This document shows, piece by piece, positions 21,887-33,816 of a stretch of 64,000 nt of DNA; the stretch's first letter is position 1; the number at the start of each line of letters is the position of its first letter. The DNA is taken from assembly GCA_900312665.1 (NCBI GenBank), contig ONZQ02000004.1, forward strand, positions 372,001 to 436,000. The letters are read 5' to 3'. The position numbers and the translations under genes are program-made. Source of the DNA: Cephalotrichum gorgonifer. Its lineage: Eukaryota > Ascomycota > Sordariomycetes > Microascales > Microascaceae. The notes under the pieces were generated by a model. The model worked only from the letters and a program-made list of their open reading frames with translations. It was not told the origin of the DNA and searched no databases.

Positions 21887-24800
21887 GATGAAAACTATCA
21901 CAGATAGAGGCGATGATATATCTGCTACTAGCAGAGGGGAAGAAGATATTGGGTCTAGGTATGTCGTTAGTCGGGTAATCGATGCGTCTGGTATGGTCGG
22001 TATCTAAATAGGTAAGAAGTAGTTGGTTTGTGAGAGGGGGAGGGAGTTCACCGGTGTTTTGATTCCCACTTGACTTGGGAGTAAAACGTGGTTGTTTGGG
22101 AAGTTGGGAAACGGGGGCAAAACAATAGCTCTGAGAGGGTATTTATAGGTACGAGTGTAAGAGAGAGTCCGGGGCCCAAGAGAACTGGAACATGAGAAGG
22201 GTGAAGCGACAGTGGCAAGATAGTATCGTCATAGTCATAGGACAGTACCATCATAGGACAGTCGGCATGGAACTCGCGTTGGGGAGCAGGAATTCAATCA
22301 AGTGGTCTCTTCCTCCACAATATCATTACTCCCGGGGAATTCAATGTTGAAAATGGAAGTGGCAGAAGGTGCTCCACACCCTCAAGAGAGGCAAGAACAT
22401 AGAAGGCCCGACCACCGGGGCACCTTCCTTCCTTGATCTTCTGCAAATGGTCATGTAACCACTCCAGTTCTGGTCTCATTGAAGGGCCAGCGTTAATGTC
22501 CAAAGGTCCCCTGCTAATGGCACTTGCCAAGCTTGTTGCACATACCACACATGACCATTCACATATAACTCCAACGTGAAGTGTTGGATGTGACAATGGT
22601 AGGTACATGTATGGGACCAGTGGGTATGACACTTTGACAAAGAGCTCCGAGGGAGGTGTCGGCGAGTGGGGCCGAAGGGAACCATGAGGAGAGCTCCCGC
22701 ATGGCCAAGGAGCACAAGGAGCACGAGAAGAAGGGGTAGGGGGAGGCGATCCAGGCCCGCAGGGGCTCATAACGCGCGGGTTTACTTGCAACTTTGAGGA
22801 ACACTAGCACCCAAAGTCCAGGGTCTCCCGGTAAAAACTAGATGAAGTTGTCAACTTACACGAAGTGATCTGTCGGTCGGGTGAGGATAACCGAGGTCTG
22901 GAAAGGCCGACGATGTCTTAAAGAGTCGAATAGAAATAGTGGCCGAGGAGAAAAAGAGAATGGAGGCGGCCAGCACACCCAAGCGATGGAGAGAGAAAAA
23001 AACAACAACGAGGGAAACGAAACGAAGAGAAGGGAAAGAACGGGATGGTTGCGAAGTTTCGAAGAGATGGGATGGAAGCGATGGGTGGTATGTGGGTCGG
23101 CTCGGGATATATACTAACCAAATTTACACCCGCATCGACTCATATATTATCAACACTCAACACTCACTGTGAGATCTAAGGCAGCGCCGTCCCACTCTCA
23201 ACACAACTTAGGCTGGAACATATCCACATCGACATCCTTCCATCCCGTTACCACACGAAATAAACTCTCCCTCTTTCCAGGGGCACTGAAGCAGCCCTTC
23301 ATCGGACGGAGATCCACAAAGCATGTTTGTATGGGGTCGGATTGAATACTGCTTGTCTGGGGATCAGGAGAGATCCCGGCAATTATTGCCCGAGAGAGAT
23401 CGCCGAGGATCGCCGCCAATGCACCTCTACCGGACCATAGTTTCCATAATCATGCGGCTAGGGCCGAATGGAGGGACTGAGTGGACATGTGCGAAGTGCC
23501 AAGAAGAGCTACGGGAAGGCCAGATACATGTTGCCAAAAGCAAAGGACAGGGAACAAGGGCAGCTGGGCATCAGGCAACCCCCTCTCCGATGTGTAACCA
23601 ACGAATGCGCACGCTCATCAGGCATAGCATGGCATCGGACAATTGGACGGGACAAGTACGAATAGGGCTGCCTCGGCCTGCATTTTAGATGAATCGGCGA
23701 GTTTGGTCGAACGGAAATTGAAGGGTCGTCTTGGGTGGGGCTGTCAAGAGGGTGCAAGGTTTATTGGCGCGGATTGTCGAGAATTGGCTCCCGGAAGTTG
23801 GAGCCGAGATCGTCTTGGGTAAACTAGTACTGTACTCGTCCCCTGCTTTTAAGCTCATAGGTAGCCACATCAGGGGGCGGCCGAGGTTTGAAGGAGAGCC
23901 CAACTAGGGACAATATTGAAGGGAGAAGCGCTGCCCCCCTCCCCCAATAACTTATCAAGAGCTCGGCCACACCAATACAAGTACTTCTAAGGCTGGGCCG
24001 CACGGCACAGGAAGGAACATACAAGCGAGAAGTCGTCCGCCAGTAGAGCCAGGGAAAAAAAATTAAGCTCCAGGCACGACCCTGACTTGATTGGCGGGCA
24101 AACCTCCAAAGTGCTAGCATGGAAAGATCGCGACGAACGCACGCCCAATAGATTCCCCGCTCCCCCGCGTTTCTGGCGCACAGGGTACCCGTTTCAACTT
24201 GCCCCCTGCTTAGCTGCTTGGAGCTGGAGAGTTGAGTGGCGGGGGAAAGTGGAGGTAACTTGACGTCACCCCTGTAAGTTATTCAGCGAGTTCCTTGGAG
24301 GGGAGAAACAAATGTTCCGAGTACACACTGACCGAGTGCTTTTTTTCCTCCCTTTCAACATCCATGCTTTTTTCTGCTAGAGAAGCCGGTTTTCACGTTT
24401 AGCCCATGCACTTTCAGTATTCCCATGCCCATCCATTATTTCATGTTATTGCCTATCAGGGAAGACCAGTTGCCCAACACTCGATGCGCTACTTGTTCCC
24501 CACGATGGGGGAGGGTCATCTGCTGCATGTCGCACTTCGATATTAAGCCACCGCATCCTCCTAAGCCACCGACACAAGCCGACGGCTCCCCCATGTCAGC
24601 CAGACGCCAGCCACGCTTTACCCCAGTCGCACCTATGCTTTCCGATTCCTGTACATACTTGTATTATGTGGGGATGTCTGTACCCGTTAGCTGGGTCTTG
24701 TGGCGTCGACATCCGGGCGGGGGATATAACGTGTACTCCGTAAAAGCAGGTAAACATGACATGCGGTCCCCCGTGGAGGCTGGAGGGGTCGGGGTCACGC

Positions 24801-25282
24801 ACTCCGGTCGCCCGGCGGGGGCCTACTGATAGATCGGCGATCGGCAGTCTCAAGACCCCCGCCGTAGATCTTGTCCTCGACACGTGAAGTGGAAATGTTT
24901 TAATCCTGACAGTGGTGTCCGACGTAATTCCTCCAGTAGCCATCTTAGACGTAGTATTTGGACAACCACCACTCCCGAGGTTCCACTCTAGATAGCACTA
25001 TACCCAAGCAAAAGAAGGAAGAAAAAGAAGCCCCCGAAAAAGTTCCGGGCCAGGCTCGAGGTGTATAAATTTAAATAAAACCGCTCTCTATGATAAAAAA
25101 AATAAGAGACACAAAAAAAAGATAGAAGTATATGCCCCTTTGCCCTTTGTCCCTTTGTATTCTACCCTCGGTCTAACCCCGTCCAGCGTGATTAAGAGTA
25201 AGCCCATCCACCCTCAGCTTTCCATTACATATATGCATTAGCTTCTGACGTGGCTCAGAAGGATAGACACAACACACACCCC
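21887..25282. other. Long intergenic stretch without recognised gene
   Basis: 3.4 kb between GH55 and the F-box/WD40 gene. Short frames here lack domains and coding-like codon use. It carries one TACAAGTAC motif (23976-23984) and several A-runs. Confidence 0.55.
22140..22147 (-). promoter_or_regulatory. TATA box candidate of the GH55 gene
   Basis: On the minus strand this reads TATAAATA, in the context ACCTATAAATACCC, about 254 bases upstream of the start codon. A well-formed TATA box fits a regulated secreted enzyme and would imply a 5' leader of roughly 200 bases. Confidence 0.45.
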
Positions 25283-27614
25283 TCAGATGTACACCGCCGC
25301 CCCCTCGGCGCCCCCCCTCCTCTCGACGCTCTCCAGCGCCTGGATCCCGTGGACCCCGGCGCCAAAGTCCAGTATCAGGATCTTGGGGTCCTGCCCCGTG
25401 CTCACTATCCTCCTGTAGTCGCTCTTGGCGCTCAGCACCCAGCTCGCGTGCCACTTGGGAAAGTCGAGCAGCTGGCACCCCGTCTCCATGTCGAACACCT
25501 TGATGTCCGTGTCGTAGCTCCCGCTCACCAGCCGCCCGCTCACGCTGTCGATGTGTAGCGTGCGCACGAGCCCTTCGTGCGCCTTCATCTCCCGAAGGCA
25601 CTCCCCCGTGTTGGCGTCCCATATCCGGATCACCTTGTCGTTCCCCGCCGACGCGATGTATCGCCCGTCCTCAGAGAACTGCGAGCAGGCGAGACCCTTG
25701 GTGTGGCCCGCGAACTCCCGGATGTTCTTCCCCGTGTCGATGTTCCACAGCTTCACGCGGAAGTCCCCCGAACACGACACGATGGTGTTTCCGCGCATCT
25801 GTACAGCGTTCACGGGGCCAGAGTGTCCCTTGAGCTGCCGGAGCAGCGTTCCATTCTTGCGGTCCCAGACACAGATACTGACGTCCTTGCTGCACGTCAC
25901 TATATGCTTATCGTCGAAGACGAGGTCGAGCACAGCCGCCGTGTGGTGCCGGAGTCGCCGGACGGGCCGGTACCCCGATTTGACGTTGTAGACGATACAT
26001 GTGGCGTCAGAGGACCCCGTCACCAATAGCTCATCGTCGTACTGGAGGCAGAGGATGGATGCCTTGTGGTGGGTCGGGAAAGAGACCAGCGTGGGCATCG
26101 AGTATGCCACGCGCTGGTTATTGGAGAGCGTCGCGTAGTGAACCGGCTGCTTATTCTCGTCCACTAGCACGAACGCGTCGTTCATGACTTCCGGGGGTCC
26201 GATGACGAGCTTGCATTCGAACGTGTGCATGTCCCAGACGCGTATCGTCTTATCCCGTGAGCCCGTGATGATTTTGAATCTGCAAACCCAAGTTAGCTTT
26301 CACGCGTCGTTTGGGGAATCTGGAGGAGGGTACAGGAGGGAATAGGCGGTAGGGGAATCATGCGTACTCATCAAACTGGAGGCAATAGATGCTATCCATG
26401 TGCCCATTGAGATAAACCGGCTTTGCTTCACCCCTTCTCCAACGCCTGTCCAGTTCTTCCCTTGCGAGGTATATCTCCCTCCAGTCGTTGCTCGGCTTTA
26501 TCGTCGGCACCCCGAATCCGGCGCCCGGCCTGATGGGTTCGCTGGTGGCATACGTAGCTGTCTTCTCGCGCAGGAACGACTCCCTCCAGATGTGCTGGTT
26601 CAACACCGCCGTGCGCCATGCCCGGCTAACCCGGCCAGCCCCCACCAGCCCTGCGCAGTCAAGATGTGACAGAACCTGGATGGCGAGCTCGGTAGGAAGT
26701 TTTGTGATGAAGTCGAGGCGGCTGATGTCGGCATGCGGCCCCTGTAGCGACTCGCGCTTCGACTCGGAGAAGTCAGCCTCGGAGACGGAGCCGGCCACGT
26801 TTATCCCGATGCCACTCTCGCGGTCATTCCCGCACTCGTCGCCGGGCAGGTGAGTGAGCCTCTTGTTCTGGAAGCCGTGTGCGGCGGGCTGCTGCGCGCT
26901 TACGCCGGGGGTCGTCATGAGTAGGTATTCGTTCTGCATGGCAACCGACGCCTTCGCAGCCGCGCCGGTGTGATGCGGGATTATCGGTGGCTCCCCGCCG
27001 ATGCTGGGGACTGGGAGCGGTACGAGGTTGTCCTCGATCAGGGCCGGGTCATCGTAGGGTGGGAAATCGGCAGGCCCGGCGCCATACGATGTTCGCGATT
27101 GTCGAAAGCTCGTAGCCTGCCGTAGCCTATTCCAGGTCGCGTAGGCAGTGGTCGGCCTGGGCTCCGCGGAGGGCTCCTCGGAGAGGGAGCTGTTCGCGAG
27201 TCCAGGACGGCGATGCAGCTTGACTCTTAGCGATGTCGACGCGCGTCGTAGTACCCTGCGGAGCCCCGACCCCCCTTCGGACTTCTCAGGAAGGCCGTTC
27301 CAGCCGTGGGCGCTCTCCGTACGCATCTCGGGAAGAGCACGGGCCAGGGAGGACATAGCGAGGTTGTCGTTTGGGTTTATGATTAGGGACTTCGGTCGGC
27401 GTCGTAGGAGGTTCGAGAGGCTTATGCTTCGCGCTCGGGAGCCGTTAGCGTTACCATCGGGGGCGTTGAGGGAGTCGCCAGGACCCGGTCCGACAGGGAC
27501 GATTGGTGATGCCGACGGTTCGGGGAGCATGGTTTCCTGAGCGGCTCCCCAGTCAGAGATGGGGAAGATACGCGTCGTTATGGGAGGGTTGGGAGGATGA
27601 GTGTGGTGCGCCAT
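25283..27614 (-). CDS. F-box/WD40 protein, FWD-1-like SCF ubiquitin-ligase adaptor
   Basis: Exons on the complement are 27614-26368 and 26279-25283, giving 747 aa. The ATG at complement 27612-27614 is the first in frame. Residues 1-310 are disordered and rich in Ser, Pro and Arg. An F-box (FITKLPTELAIQVLSHLD) follows, then the linker DWREIYLAREELDRRW and about seven WD40 repeats, starting VYLNGHMDSIYCLQFDE. The intron (donor GTACGC, acceptor CAG) splits the first repeat; splicing GA+A restores FDEFKIITGSRDKTIRVWD. F-box/WD40 proteins recruit phosphorylated substrates to SCF ligases. The closest resemblance I recall is Neurospora FWD-1, which degrades the clock protein FRQ; the shared stretch SAKSDYRRIVST supports this. 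Related adaptors (MET30, CDC4 types) are less similar. Orthology to FWD-1 is inference. Confidence 0.82.
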
Positions 27615-29705
27615 CCACGCGACTATCGGTGTCGATATCGAGGATGGCAAGACGTCTTTGCCCAAGGGGTATTACTCGTATTTGTTTGTTGTCAGGAAAT
27701 CTGATCGGGCATGTCGAGAAGTGTAGTGGAATGGAAGGGCCGGCCAGGAGAACGTCTGTCGAGGAGTATCGTGTCGTCACGTAAAGCAAAAAAGAATTAA
27801 AAAAAAAAAGACACGCTCGTTCTTATTTGACTTTGTCGAAAGTTCGAGTCGTCCAATCTCCCTTGCGTCCTGAGCCTGCGCAGCCCTCGCAGAAGATATC
27901 GGTGGTTCCGCCCCTCCAATGTTATGATCTGGCCGGTGCTCGTTGGCGATTCGGCTGAGGATTGGTTGTCAAAGGTTTGGCGACGTCAGTGTGTGGTGGG
28001 TGTATGCACTGGGAAATTGTGGATTTGGGGAATGGTAATCAAAACCAAAAGGGGGGGTCGTTCCGCCATTTCATATAAGGATAGTGGGGTACGCATGCAG
28101 GAGGTTCGCGGATATTATTAGTATTTTAGTATAGCATGTCCAAGTATTAGGTGGCCCACTCGTCGGACCAGAACACTCATCTCATAGCAACAGGATGGGC
28201 ATGCGGATGGATAGATAGACATGCGGATATGGATAGGGACGGGGGGGTAGACCCGAAACAACCCCGCTGGTGGTCTTGATACCGGCCTTTTCGTATTCGC
28301 CCTTATTAAGGCGTAGACTTTCCGATTCGTGACACTACATGTAGTCTTGCGGCCACCTGCAGCCGCCACCCAGCACGGGCACACGCAAAAGGTGGTGAGG
28401 TGGTGTCTTAGCTCGGTGTCTCACGCCCCAATTAGTCGTTCTGGTCGCTCGGAAACGGATTCTTCAAAACGAAACAAAGAGGGCTTTGGAGAGGGGATAC
28501 TACTATATACAGTGGGGTAGGGAAGGGAGTCTCTCCCACAGGGTAGGGCACTCGTAAGCAAACTTCTCCTCGTTGCCTACCCTATACAAGTACAAGGGCC
28601 CGTCATACAGGCTACACGGGAAATAGTAGGCAGGGGCAGGGGGTTCAGTTCTTTGGTTGTTGTACAGACTCACTCGTATGGACACGGCCGCATCGAGTAA
28701 CACGGATCAGACTGAGGAAACAGGTGAGGACGATGCAAAAACGGCTGTGCGCTGCAGAAACAATGACCACGGGCCACGGGCCATGGGCACGGACACGGAC
28801 ACGGACACGGGGTCCAGGCGGAACTGGGCACCACCGGGGGAAAACTGTGTCCTAGGACTTGTGATCCTATCCTGGTCTGATTGTGACTTACTTTGTATAT
28901 GCCTGCACCAGACCCAACATATCCCCGTGACATCAGGGTTAAGGTGGACCTGACAACGTCGCGTGCCTACAAGTAGTTATGAGTACTGCGTAATACGGAA
29001 TACAGACCCCATCATCTGGGCTGTTTCTAGATAGGGGAGTGTGGCTGGCTATTAATGCAAGTGTTTGTTTGGCAGCACTCACTCATAATGGAGACATTTG
29101 GTGCAAGAACTGTTAGCTACATAATTTCGTTTCTGCAATCCGAACCAAGAGTGAAGCTCTAAGGTTGTCATCGACCAATGGTATGAGTGACAGGGGGGCA
29201 AATGCATGAACTTTGCTTCCATTGTTTCACCTGCACGCGGCCGAGTCAAGAAATTCCGGTCTATGATCGTTCCTTTTTATTCTCCTTTTTTTCGGCTCCA
29301 CAAAATAATATCCCATCTTGTACAAGTAATATGAATGCTCAACATCATGTTCTCCCATGAGCCCCAGCTCGGTGACACTACAAGCATAGATATTAATACC
29401 ACGACTAAAAAAAAAAAAAAAAAGAATACATGTACTCGCTTAGTACAAAGTGGCTTGTATATTCTACTCAATCCTTCCATCAGTACCATTTCATTTCCCA
29501 AACACTCATTCCGGATGTCTCTCCAGATATCTTAGCCGCCAGAAGTGGAGCCAATTTGGCCGGAGCATCGGCTCGTGTCCGGAGATTCTACCGACACCCC
29601 ACAAATCAAGACTGAGGCCCTAGCGACAGGACTTCTTCCAATTCAGACCAGCGGAGCTACTATCCAGCTACCGCGCTTAAAGCTCCCCCTCCTTTTCTTA
29701 TCGCT
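27615..29705. other. Intergenic region without recognised gene
   Basis: 2.1 kb holding the promoter of the F-box/WD40 gene and the 3' side of the DUF7704 gene. It contains TACAAGTAC-type motifs at 28585-28593 and 29321-29328, an ACGGAC tandem repeat and a 17-A run near 29407. Confidence 0.55.
28789..28810. repeat. Short tandem repeat (ACGGAC, 3.7 copies)
   Basis: Three perfect ACGGAC units plus ACGG, preceded by two imperfect CACGGGC units. A simple sequence repeat in non-coding DNA. Confidence 0.85.
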
Positions 29706-30203
29706 TCACTGCCTCTTCTTAGTGGAGTACCCAGATAGCCCCACCCCAGCAAGGAAGGCAATTCTCGCACTTGCCCCCAGATATACAAAGGGTATATTCC
29801 CCCAGTGAACGGCATTCCACCCACCCGCTCCGTAGTAAACCCCCAACCCTAGCCCTCTGAGTGTATAAAGGTGCCCCAGGTCTCCTACGAGTAGGCAGAA
29901 CAGCACCGTCTTCCAGACCCTTAGGTCTGGCGTCGACCGCAGCACGAAAGCCTCGTTGATGGCGAAGAAAAGGTACAGGTTCGCCAGCTGCGAGAGGGCG
30001 ATAGTGGTGCCGAGCGGGATAGCTTCCACCGAGTTCGGAGCAGACGTCGCGTGCGTAAGCGTGAGGTACTCAAGGGGTCGGAAGTGGGCGTAGAAGGCAC
30101 CGACTAGGGCGAGGACTGGTTCGACGAGGAGGAAGAAGATCCGGTAGGTGAGGGGCAGCTCGACGCCACCGCCCATGGGTTTCGAAGTAGATTTGGGTGC
30201 CAT
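29706..30203 (-). CDS. DUF7704-type integral membrane protein
   Basis: 165 aa from the ATG at complement 30201-30203; the frame extends upstream without stops but that part lacks the family pattern. The N-terminus is short and basic (MAPKSTSKPMGGG). About four hydrophobic helices follow, beginning YRIFFLLVEPVLALVGAFYA, with the conserved YLTLTH after the first. The pattern matches small fungal membrane proteins grouped as DUF7704, whose function is unknown. The protein ends with a basic STKKRQ tail. It is divergent from the alcohol dehydrogenase gene, with about 820 bases between the starts. Confidence 0.75.
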   Translation of the reverse strand: MAPKSTSKPMGGGVELPLTYRIFFLLVEPVLALVGAFYAHFRPLEYLTLTHATSAPNSVEAIPLGTTIALSQLANLYLFFAINEAFVLRSTPDLRVWKTVLFCLLVGDLGHLYTLRGLGLGVYYGAGGWNAVHWGNIPFVYLGASARIAFLAGVGLSGYSTKKRQ

Positions 30204-31023
30204 GATGCTAAGAACTATTTTTTTTGGTCTTTCAACTTTTGTAGCCCAAACGTCCAAGATTTCGTCTCCATCATTGCCCAACGCCTGGGGGGATAGTAAG
30301 GAGCTATGCCTTAGTAAGCTAAAAACACAACGCCCAATGATATACTTACACATTACAAGGTATGGATAGACGAGTTGTGGGCCCACCCAGAAGCCTCATT
30401 GCGCTCATACCGGAGCCCGGATTATTGCAGCGCCGGACCGGAGGGCATTCCGGTGACGCTAGCGTCTAAGGCTCCTAACCTGGTAGAGCCTACGAGTAAT
30501 GGAACCGAGCCCCGCGGCAAGATGTCAAGGAGGGAGGGGCTATTTCCAAACAGTTCTCAAAGTAGTTACTTCAACGGGGCCAGCCGGGACATCTTCTTGG
30601 TGGAAAAATCGGCGTCCGTCTGCCTCGACCTCCCCTCCCGCCCAACCCCCACGTAGAAAAAAAGATGATCAGAAATACTAATGCTCACTCGTACTAATTC
30701 GACCCGAGAGAAGGTGAACGGACGGCCTTCGCCGAGATGTATTACCGGCTCGGGGCCGGCTCGGGGCGGGTAAACCGACGAGTGGGGATGTAGTAATTGC
30801 TTCTGGCCCCGTCCCTTCTCTCTGCCCCTCCCTCCTCGTGTCGCGGGATAGATAAAGGGAGGGGTAGGGCAGGGGGGCCGGTGGACAGTCCCGCTGCTAG
30901 AAACAAAACTCCCCCCTTTCTTGCCCCAAAGTGACCCTTTTCTTGATCTCTATCTATCTTTCTCCTTGGATCGTCTCTCCTCCTTGAAGCTGACACTCGC
31001 TCCAAGAACGACAGTTTGCAGTT
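30204..31023. other. Divergent promoter region DUF7704/alcohol dehydrogenase
   Basis: 820 bases between two divergent start codons. The 120 bases before the dehydrogenase are C/T-rich. No gene seen. Confidence 0.55.
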
Positions 31024-32258
31024 ATGGCATACCCCGAAAAGTTCACCGGCTTCCAGGTCGAGAGCGCCGAGACGTGGCAGAACTTCCACAAGAACCAGTT
31101 TCAGCCGAAGCCCTTTGGCGATTTCGACGTTGATATCAAGATCGAGTGCTGCGGTGTCTGTGCCAGTGACCTCCACACTATCAACGGCGAGTGGGGACCC
31201 CAGCATTATCCCCTCGCAGTCGGCCATGGTAAGCGCAACAGTTCCAGGCCCTCCCCAAATGCCGCTATCGCACCCATCTTAGCACGACGGCTCACACCTT
31301 CTCTTCCCAGAAATCGTCGGAACGGCACTTCGTGTCGGCCCTAAGGTGACGCTCATAAAGCCCGGCGAGCGAGTCGGTGTCGGCGCCCAGTCCTGGTCCT
31401 GCCTCAACTGCCGGCAGTGCAAGAACGATAACGAGACGTATTGCGCCGAGCAACTCGATACCTACGGCGCGAAGTGGCCCGACACCGGAATCATCTCGCA
31501 GGGCGGCTACTCCTCGCACGTGCGAACCCACGAACACTGGTGCGCTGGACTGCCCCTACCATCGGAATCCACTGTCTCCTGGCCCCAGACAAGCTAATTT
31601 TGATGACAGGGTATTCCCCATTCCCGATGGCCTTCCCAGTACCGTCGCGGCGCCCATGCTCTGCGCCGGCCTTACCTCCTACAGCCCCCTCGTCCGTAAC
31701 GGCTGTGGGCCCGGCAAGAAGGTCGGCATCGTGGGCATCGGCGGCCTCGGCCACTTCGGGCTCCTATTCGCCAAGGCCCTCGGTGCCGAGGTCTGGGCCA
31801 TCTCGCGCTCCCGCGCCAAGGAGGACGACGCGAAGAAGATGGGAGCCGTGGGCCTCATAGCTACCAACGAAGAGGGCTGGAATGAGCCTCACCGCATGAC
31901 ATTCGACCTCATCATCAACACGGCCAACTCGTTCGACGGGTTCCAACTCGCCGAATACCTCAGCCTCCTTGATGTTCACGGGAAGTGGGTTTCGGTCGGG
32001 CTCCCCAGCGGCGACGGCATCGAGATGAGGAACCAGGATTTCCTCCCGAACGGCTGCTTCATCGGAAGCTCGCACCTAGGTAGCCGTCGGGAGACGATCG
32101 AAATGCTGAAGCTGGCTGCGGAGAAGGGCATTAATACGTGGGTCGAGGAGGTCCCCATCTCGGCGGATAACTTGAAGACGGCTTTGACGCGGTTGTCAAA
32201 GCACGACATCAAGTACCGGTTCTGTCTGACCAATTATGAGGATGTCTTTGGGAAATAA
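31024..32258 (+). CDS. NADP-dependent alcohol dehydrogenase, cinnamyl-alcohol/ADH6 family
   Basis: Exons are 31024-31228, 31311-31539 and 31610-32258, giving 360 aa, the usual length of the family. It is a zinc-dependent medium-chain dehydrogenase reducing aldehydes with NADPH in the cytosol. Splicing G+AA restores VGHEIVGTALRVG, and TG+G restores HEHWVFPIPDGLP. Catalytic zinc ligands lie in CCGVCASDLHTINGEWG and VGHE. The structural zinc site is CLNCRQCKNDNETYC. The nucleotide-binding loop GIGGLGHFG is followed by SRSRAKEDDAKKMGA; Ser/Arg there points to NADP preference. The C-terminus is KYRFCLTNYEDVFGK. Substrate range (aromatic or aliphatic aldehydes) cannot be settled. The stop codon is followed at once by an A-run and a G-rich motif. 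Confidence 0.92.
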
Positions 32259-32265
32259 AAAAAAA

Positions 32266-32288
32266 GGGGGGGTTGGGGTTGGGTTGGG
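32266..32288 (+). promoter_or_regulatory. G-quadruplex-forming motif in the 3' UTR of the dehydrogenase
   Basis: Seven bases after the stop codon: G7-TT-G4-TT-G3-TT-G3, four G-runs of at least three with two-base loops. This is a canonical quadruplex motif in the mRNA-sense strand, directly behind a run of A. Its function is unknown. Confidence 0.6.
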
Positions 32289-33816
32289 TTCTTTCCATAC
32301 CTTTTCTAGGAAATGACAACGAAGATTCTTTCCAGAATTCATGCATCAGATGCCAAAAAGTAATGACCACCCTCAGCTATTCGCGACTTCACTTGTAATT
32401 TCTACCCCACCCTGTGTAAGTTGGAGTGCATATTGTTAAAATGGGGAGAGGAAGGTTACCACTTGACACCTCTGGTCTATTTCGTGGCATGTCTGACGGT
32501 CGGGTTCTAGGTTATATACTTCCGAAGCAGAAGAATTGGCCATCAAGGTCCTCCCCCGCACGTGTCCGCAGGGAAGTTCCGCACCACTACTACATACATC
32601 TGAAGATGTCACCACCAAATCTCGACGACGACTTCTTGAAGCTCTTCCCTCAAGGACAAATAAATTCCAAGGCGCACCGCACTACCGCCACCATCCTTCT
32701 AACTTTTACCAAACTACCAACCTCGACATCTGGATCGTTCATATGTCTTCCGTACAACATGAATTGGCAATGATGCCACCTCCGCGGCAGGGTCCAGCAG
32801 CTCCACTAATGGCTACCAAACAAGAGGAACCCCGAGAGAGATGATGATACGTAATACAAACATCGTTTGTTTTATAATCAAGACTGCCACTTCAAGACGA
32901 AGCCACGGTCTTCTTGGGCTGATGGCGCCTACATGCCACGCAGCTTGAGGATCGGGTGGCCACCTGCCCCCATTCATTACACGAGGCGGGAAGCCTAAAC
33001 AGGGAGAACACCCATCGGCCAGATGCAGTCGACATCTCTACCCCCCCCCCCCCCCCGGATGCGGCACACCGAAAAGAGGATCCAATGCCGTCAGCCGACC
33101 ATGTCTTCTAATCAATGGAGATATGGCAGTCCGGGTTAGACAGGGGCCTCCTTGTTGGCATGTGCGGTGGCCCGATATTCACAAACATCTTTGGAAGGTT
33201 TCGTCTGACGACACCATGGTTTGAAACCAAGAGGGCAGCCTCGCCTTCTCATGAGGACCGTTTCATCAGCTTGATTGGGACCTGATCGGGCTTCACAAGA
33301 CGTGAAACAACGCCAACTAGCAATCTGAGCGACGTTGTAGCATGTGGCTACTTCTACCCTTCTCTCTTGAGAAACCACCTCCTTTTCGACTTCTCCTGTC
33401 TCCAGACCTAATTTCTTGACGGACTTATAACGCATCTTGCTAGACTCGGCCTCCCATACTATTAGCTCTCTGCGCCCTGCGAAAGTTCCATGATACGCGG
33501 ATGCTCCCGAGGTTACTAGTTCGTGGCATATGATTCTTCAAGGAGAAGTCGAAGCAAACTAGCTTTGTGTGACTGGTCCGAGGCAACCTTCTACTACGTA
33601 GGATGGGGTAAGGATACGAATGATCGATGGGTGGCTGTCCCTAGAGCCGCGAGTGAGGCGATGGATGAGGTGGTATATATTCGATGTTCGAGCCTCTCAT
33701 TATTTTACCCTCGAGCCTCGATCTATTTATGTCCTAGCCGAAGATAAAAACGTGACCACGATTTGAACCCCTAGCGGCTGTATCTCACTTCATCACTTCC
33801 ATCTAGAGAACACACA
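32289..33816. other. Intergenic region dehydrogenase/CFEM gene
   Basis: No gene is recognised. It includes a run of 16 C at 33041-33056. A minus-strand frame of 99 codons at 33136-33435 has several Cys but no signal peptide or coding-like composition. Confidence 0.5.
33674..33680 (+). promoter_or_regulatory. TATA-like box upstream of the CFEM gene
   Basis: TATATAT, 137 bases upstream of the start codon at 33817; a weak candidate based on position only. Confidence 0.3.

Noticed and set aside
24425..24829. 134-codon plus-strand frame
   Set aside because: Amino-acid composition typical of random GC-rich DNA, no domain and no splice context.
32266..32290. Telomere-like repeat
   Set aside because: Only four G-runs of uneven length, directly in a 3' UTR; fungal telomeres are mostly TTAGGG arrays and none are present.
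33136..33435. 99-codon minus-strand frame with seven Cys
   Set aside because: No signal peptide, third positions not G/C-rich, no recognisable pattern.
33746..33769. B-box-like GGTTCAAATC on the minus strand followed by a T-run
   Set aside because: The T-arm does not pair (AGGGG against CGTGG) and there is no A-box or acceptor partner upstream.
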